NCBI GenBank assembly: GCA_031963415.1
Contig: JASSUI010000001.1
Coordinates: 2,852,001 to 2,916,000 of the forward strand
Source: JASSUD01 sp031963415
Lineage (GTDB): Bacteria > Pseudomonadota > Gammaproteobacteria > Burkholderiales > Burkholderiaceae
Reading direction: 5' to 3'
Length of the DNA: 64,000 nt
This document shows positions 60,777-64,000 of the stretch, one piece after another; position 1 is the first letter of the stretch, and each line of letters opens with the position of its first letter. The notes beneath the pieces were generated by a model. The model saw nothing but the letters and a program-made list of their open reading frames with translations. It did no database searches and was not told where the DNA came from. Both the position numbers and the translations under genes were made by a program.

Positions 60777-61559
60777 CTACCCTTTTGCTATTTTTAAAAC
60801 AGAAGCCAAAATCTGACGCGTATGCAATGGCGCTCCACCTAAATAATGGTGCAATAAAAATCGCATCAGGTTTTTACTTTGCATAAGCGTAAGGACCGAC
60901 GCATAGTCATCATGTTCCATATCAATCAGCGTTTGACCTCGCACGATTGGCCAATATGTTGGATCGCTAGTACGTACTTCTCGCACGCCATAATCAGGCT
61001 CAAAGACATAACTATTGGTAGGCGAGACTAAATCACGCGTTTTGGCCAAACGATCAAATTCTCTCGCATAACCCGTCTCTTGCAATAACATGCGCTCAAA
61101 GGAACGTAATGTAGGGCTACTCGGCACACCTGTGGCCAAACGTGTCAACGTCAACGTGTAATGATTAAAAAGTTGCAGGTAAACATCTTCACGTGCGCAA
61201 AAACGCGCAAGCAATTCATTCACGTAAAAGCCACATAATAGTGCATCGCCAACTAATGGCTGCATCCCCCCGACCCAATCAGCGCGCGTGAGAGTACGCA
61301 TTTCAGATTTACCACTCCACCCAAACGCTAAAGGTTGAAACGTTTGCAACACACCACGTAGAGCAGAATGAGGACGCTTAGCTCCCTTTGCTAATAAAGT
61401 TAAGCGACCATAATCACGGCTAAAAACATCTATAACTAAACTTGTTTCGCGGTAGGGGGAACGATGTAGTACAAAACCAGGCTGTTCGGTGACGCGCGAG
61501 CTTTCTCGCGTACGCTTGCGCACGTTGGGCTCAGTCGTGGGAGGAAGATCGGTGGTCAC
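60777..61559 (-). CDS. recO: DNA repair protein RecO
   Basis: Helps RecR load RecA on gapped DNA. 260 residues with the N-terminal OB-fold PGFVLHRSPYRETSLVIDVFSRDYGRLTLLAKGAKRPHSALRGVLQTFQPLAFGWSGKSEMRTLTRAD and a helical C-terminal part (NELLARFCAREDVYLQLFNHY, RSFERMLLQETGYA). The start is GTG (61557-61559). The N-terminal 20 residues before PGFVLH are charged and longer than in E. coli, as is typical for the Burkholderia group. Confidence 0.95.
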   Translation of the reverse strand: MTTDLPPTTEPNVRKRTRESSRVTEQPGFVLHRSPYRETSLVIDVFSRDYGRLTLLAKGAKRPHSALRGVLQTFQPLAFGWSGKSEMRTLTRADWVGGMQPLVGDALLCGFYVNELLARFCAREDVYLQLFNHYTLTLTRLATGVPSSPTLRSFERMLLQETGYAREFDRLAKTRDLVSPTNSYVFEPDYGVREVRTSDPTYWPIVRGQTLIDMEHDDYASVLTLMQSKNLMRFLLHHYLGGAPLHTRQILASVLKIAKG

Positions 61560-61699
61560 TTATCTCAATCTGTTACCTGCACCATGCCACCATCGGCATA
61601 GCAAGCGAATAAATGATGAATACTTATACTCTCAGCATAAATCTGACAAAAGGAAATACCAAATCAGCATTATGTGAATTTAGTTTGCACAGGCTATAA

Positions 61700-61802
61700 A
61701 AACTTGTTTAGGGCCTCCTAGTAGCCTCGCGCCACCGCAGACAATACAACTTATAGTACGGCAAGGCGGCGCGAGGGCACTCGGAAAAGCCTAAACAAGT
61801 TC
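61700..61802. repeat. Inverted-repeat element just downstream of era (about 103 bp)
   Basis: AACTTGTTTAGG at the left and CCTAAACAAGTT at the right are nearly perfect inverses; an inner pair CCTCGCGCC/GGCGCGAGG also exists. It ends two bases before the era stop codon and could fold into a long hairpin. It resembles the 146-bp element in size and placement but has other ends. Confidence 0.7.
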
Positions 61803-61803
61803 T

Positions 61804-62670
61804 TTATTGCGCCTCTAGTTTTTTTACCTTTACCCACACTTCTAAATAAACCGGGCCATCAAAAAGCTGCTCCATATCTAAGCGTGCTTGCGAGCTAATC
61901 TGTTTTAATTTGGCTCCTTTCGCGCCAATCACGATCGCTTTATGGCTGGGTCGATCAACCAAAATCGTAGCAAAGATACGGCGTAAACGACCTTCTTCTT
62001 CAAACTTATCAATAACTATCGTACTCGTATAAGGCAATTCATCGCCTGTTAAACGAAATACTTTCTCTCTAATGATTTCAGCTGCTAGAAAGCGTTCGTT
62101 ATGCTCAGTCAGCGTGTCTTCATCGTAGATTGGCTCTCCCTGCGGCAAATAGCCACCGATCAGTTGCAGTAATGCTTGCACGTGATCTGGGCGCTTAGCG
62201 GACAATGGCACGATTTCACAAAAATTACGTAAACTCGCCATCTGCTGCAGAAATTCCGGCAGTTTTGCTTTATCTCTGATGCGATCTAGTTTATTCGCAA
62301 TTAATAGCGTCGTTGTGTTAGCAGGTATAACAGATAAGGCTTTTTCGTCTTCCGGACCAAAATGATTGGCTTCTACGACAAACAATACGACATCGGCTGT
62401 GTCGACTGTGGCTTTCACGGTGCGGTTCATGGTGCGGTTAAGCGCGCCGCTATACCGAGTTTGAAAACCTGGTGTGTCGATAAAAATGTATTGCACTCGA
62501 TCAAGCGTGCGAATACCAGTAATTTGAGAGCGCGTGGTTTGGCTTTTACGCGAAGTGATGCTCACTTTTTGTCCAACCAGCGCATTGAGCAACGTGGATT
62601 TGCCTACATTGGGACGTCCAGCCAGGGCAATCGTGCCACAGCGAAAATCAGTTTCGTGCATGGTATTCAT
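61804..62670 (-). CDS. era: GTPase Era
   Basis: Essential GTPase that matures 16S rRNA and the 30S subunit. 288 residues: G1 GRPNVGKST (18-26), the G2 region TTRSQITGI, G3 DTPGFQT, G4 NKLDR, and a C-terminal KH domain with IRIVVERPSHKAIVIGAKGAKLKQIS-type sequence (seen as VDRPSHKAIVIGAKGAKLKQISSQARLDMEQLFDGPVYLEVWVKV). It is co-directional with rnc, 23 bases after it, the common rnc-era arrangement. Start M1 or M4 cannot be decided, as no strong ribosome site is seen for either. Confidence 0.97.
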   Translation of the reverse strand: MNTMHETDFRCGTIALAGRPNVGKSTLLNALVGQKVSITSRKSQTTRSQITGIRTLDRVQYIFIDTPGFQTRYSGALNRTMNRTVKATVDTADVVLFVVEANHFGPEDEKALSVIPANTTTLLIANKLDRIRDKAKLPEFLQQMASLRNFCEIVPLSAKRPDHVQALLQLIGGYLPQGEPIYDEDTLTEHNERFLAAEIIREKVFRLTGDELPYTSTIVIDKFEEEGRLRRIFATILVDRPSHKAIVIGAKGAKLKQISSQARLDMEQLFDGPVYLEVWVKVKKLEAQ

Positions 62671-62693
62671 CGATTAACAGACACATCTTCGAT

Positions 62694-63392
62694 TCACGAT
62701 GCATCTAAAGAAAAGTTAAATGGCGCTGCTTGCACTATTTCTAAAATACGTTTAGCAGCCGCTTGCTCAGCCGCACGACGGCTTGCGCCTATGCCAGAGA
62801 CTTTAATATTCAATTTAGCAACTTCACACTCAACTTCAAATTGCTGGCTATGTGCGGCGCCACGCGTTGCAGTCACCGTATAGTGTGGCAATGCAATTTT
62901 GCGGCCTTGCAGGCACTCTTGGAGCAGCGTTTTGGCATCTTTACCTAATGTATGAGGGTCAGTCTGTTCAACCAGCGGCGCGTACAGATGATTAATCACT
63001 GCTCGTGCCGCCTCAAACCCTCGATCAAGATAAATAGCGCCCAAGATCGCTTCCAGCGCATCGGCCAAAATTGAAGGACGTTCAAGACCACCACTCCTAA
63101 GCTCACCTTCACCTAGCTGCAAAAATTTGGCGAGATTCAGGGTTTGCGCGATTTTAAACAGTGACTGCTGCTTAACCAGATTAGCGCGCACGCGAGATAG
63201 ATCACCCTCGGGTAATTTTGAGAAACGCTCAAATAAGAGTGCTGCTACTGCGCAATTTAAAACGGAGTCACCAAGAAATTCGAGTCGCTCATTATGCGAC
63301 GCGCTATAGCTTCGATGCGTAAGTGCGCGCCGTAACAAATCCACTCGCTGAAATTTATAATGCAGCCGATTTTCTAATTCAGATAAAGGCAT
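62694..63392 (-). CDS. rnc: Ribonuclease III
   Basis: Cleaves double-stranded RNA in rRNA processing. 232 residues from the ATG at 63390-63392 (MPLSELENRLHYKF), which has GAGGAAGG immediately upstream; the longer frame to 63455 lacks family support. The catalytic signature HNERLEFLGDSVL with Glu and Asp and the second acidic site DALEAILGAIYLDRGFEAA are intact. The C-terminal double-stranded RNA-binding domain (DAKTLLQECLQGRKIALPHYTVTATRGAAHSQQFEVEC...GASRRAAEQAAAKRIL) is complete. Confidence 0.97.
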   Translation of the reverse strand: MPLSELENRLHYKFQRVDLLRRALTHRSYSASHNERLEFLGDSVLNCAVAALLFERFSKLPEGDLSRVRANLVKQQSLFKIAQTLNLAKFLQLGEGELRSGGLERPSILADALEAILGAIYLDRGFEAARAVINHLYAPLVEQTDPHTLGKDAKTLLQECLQGRKIALPHYTVTATRGAAHSQQFEVECEVAKLNIKVSGIGASRRAAEQAAAKRILEIVQAAPFNFSLDAS

Positions 63393-63445
63393 AACCTTCC
63401 TCGACAGTCGCAGCGCAGATTGCTCGGCATGCTTCAAACCCTCTT

Positions 63446-63591
63446 TAGAACTCATTCCATAAATGCCTAAAAGGCCGTGATCGGCGGTCGGGCGGTGCTC
63501 GGAATCCTCATGTACGTCGAGTACACTCCGGTTCCTCCGCTCCGGCCTCCCCCCGCTGACAACCTTTTAGACATTGATGAAACGAGTTCTA
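63446..63591. repeat. 146-bp inverted-repeat element (MITE-like), copy B
   Basis: The inverse of the copy at 19943-20088 with the same length and nearly the same sequence. It begins TAGAACTCATTCCATAAATG and ends ATGAAACGAGTTCTA. It lies between lepB and rnc, so a read-through transcript of that operon would carry its hairpin. Confidence 0.85.
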
Positions 63592-63711
63592 GAAACCTCA
63601 TAGCGAGGTCTACTTCCTCGCTGCACTAATGTACTGTCTACGTCGGTATTTCTTGCTACGGAGCTTCTAAAGAGGGCGAGTGAAATAGAACGCTTGTACT
63701 GCGAACGGACT

Positions 63712-64000
63712 TTAATCAAAACTGCCAATACGCTTTAAATTTTTAAAATTTAGCCAAATAAAAAAGGCGCGGCCGATCAAGTTTTGATCGGGTACAAAGC
63801 CCCAATAACGACTATCTAAACTATTGTCTCGATTATCACCCATCACGAAATAGTGACCAGGTGGAACCTTACAAACGACCCCAGTGCCGCTATATTCGCA
63901 ATTTTTACGAAATAAAAAATCATCCGCACCGATCACAAAGGGGGGAGCGGATGGATTATTTAATACAGTAATTTTTTTATTATTAATGGTTTCCTGATAA
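63712..64000 (-). CDS. lepB: Signal peptidase I, C-terminal part (runs off the window)
   Basis: The minus frame stays open to the window edge and reads YQETINNKKITVLNNPSAPPF...CKVPPGHYFVMGDNRDNSLDSRYWGFVPDQNLIGRAFFIWLNF. The GDNRDNSLDSRYWGFVP block is the conserved box E of type I signal peptidases. The Ser and Lys of the catalytic pair lie beyond the window. Its place before rnc fits the lepA-lepB-rnc-era order. Confidence 0.93.
   Translation of the reverse strand, partial: YQETINNKKITVLNNPSAPPFVIGADDFLFRKNCEYSGTGVVCKVPPGHYFVMGDNRDNSLDSRYWGFVPDQNLIGRAFFIWLNFKNLKRIGSFD

Overview
The window looks like a chromosome segment of a member of the Burkholderiaceae (Betaproteobacteria). The right half carries two conserved housekeeping blocks in an order familiar from Burkholderia-type genomes: pgsA-uvrC followed by divergent earP-efp, and nagZ-acpS-pdxJ-recO-era-rnc-lepB. 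The moderate base composition, many gene relics, nested insertion sequences, toxin-antitoxin debris, eukaryote-like repeat proteins and a contractile injection system suggest a host-associated, perhaps endofungal, lineage (the Mycoavidus/Glomeribacter type). That assignment is inference; no marker here proves the genus.

Region 1 (1-6250): a group II intron with the 5' part of its reverse transcriptase runs off the left edge. It seems to have cut into a Phd-type antitoxin gene whose PIN toxin is also broken. Next comes a complete arginine deiminase route: arcA and arcC on the plus strand, arcB (ornithine carbamoyltransferase) facing them. No arginine/ornithine antiporter is visible. A SHOCT-domain fragment follows.

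Region 2 (about 6320-45310) reads as a genomic island next to tRNA-Cys. The intact tRNA-Cys is at 45236-45309, and a decayed copy of its 3' half plus flank lies at 6323-6443, in the same orientation and with no net gaps. Inside the island are: (i) an IS66-derived element (6559-13797) carrying a 1949-residue NACHT-WD40 protein as passenger, inserted with an 8-bp target duplication into an IS5-type transposase gene whose frame can be rebuilt across the insertion; (ii) an 869-residue pentapeptide/WD40 paralogue whose NACHT half is replaced by an F-box-like N-terminus; (iii) an NRPS relic and an intact Phd/PIN toxin-antitoxin pair; (iv) a 16-gene minus-strand operon (22464-44251) collinear with Afp/PVC extracellular contractile injection systems: tube, three sheaths, second tube protein, small protein, LysM-type tube adaptor, VgrG-like spike, gp25-like baseplate, PAAR-like tip, two large baseplate proteins, two collar fibres where PVC has one, tape measure, AAA+ ATPase and terminator cap; (v) two unrecognised genes just downstream of the cap gene, the usual place for injected cargo.

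Region 3 (45236-51577): tRNA-Cys, tRNA-Gly, pgsA and uvrC on the minus strand; earP and efp on the plus strand (EF-P Arg32 and its rhamnosyltransferase), then two small stress/membrane genes (CsbD-like, YtjA/DUF1328-like).

Region 4 (51578-57565): a third paralogue, a 1995-residue NACHT-WD40 protein outside the island. The three paralogues share an architecture and have nearly identical 42-residue WD40 units that differ at a few fixed positions. That is the pattern of fast-evolving, recombining recognition receptors such as fungal NWD proteins.

Region 5 (58040-64000): nagZ-acpS-pdxJ-recO-era-rnc and the end of lepB. Two copies of a 146-bp inverted-repeat element (19943-20088 and 63446-63591) and a dispersed palindrome family are scattered through the window.
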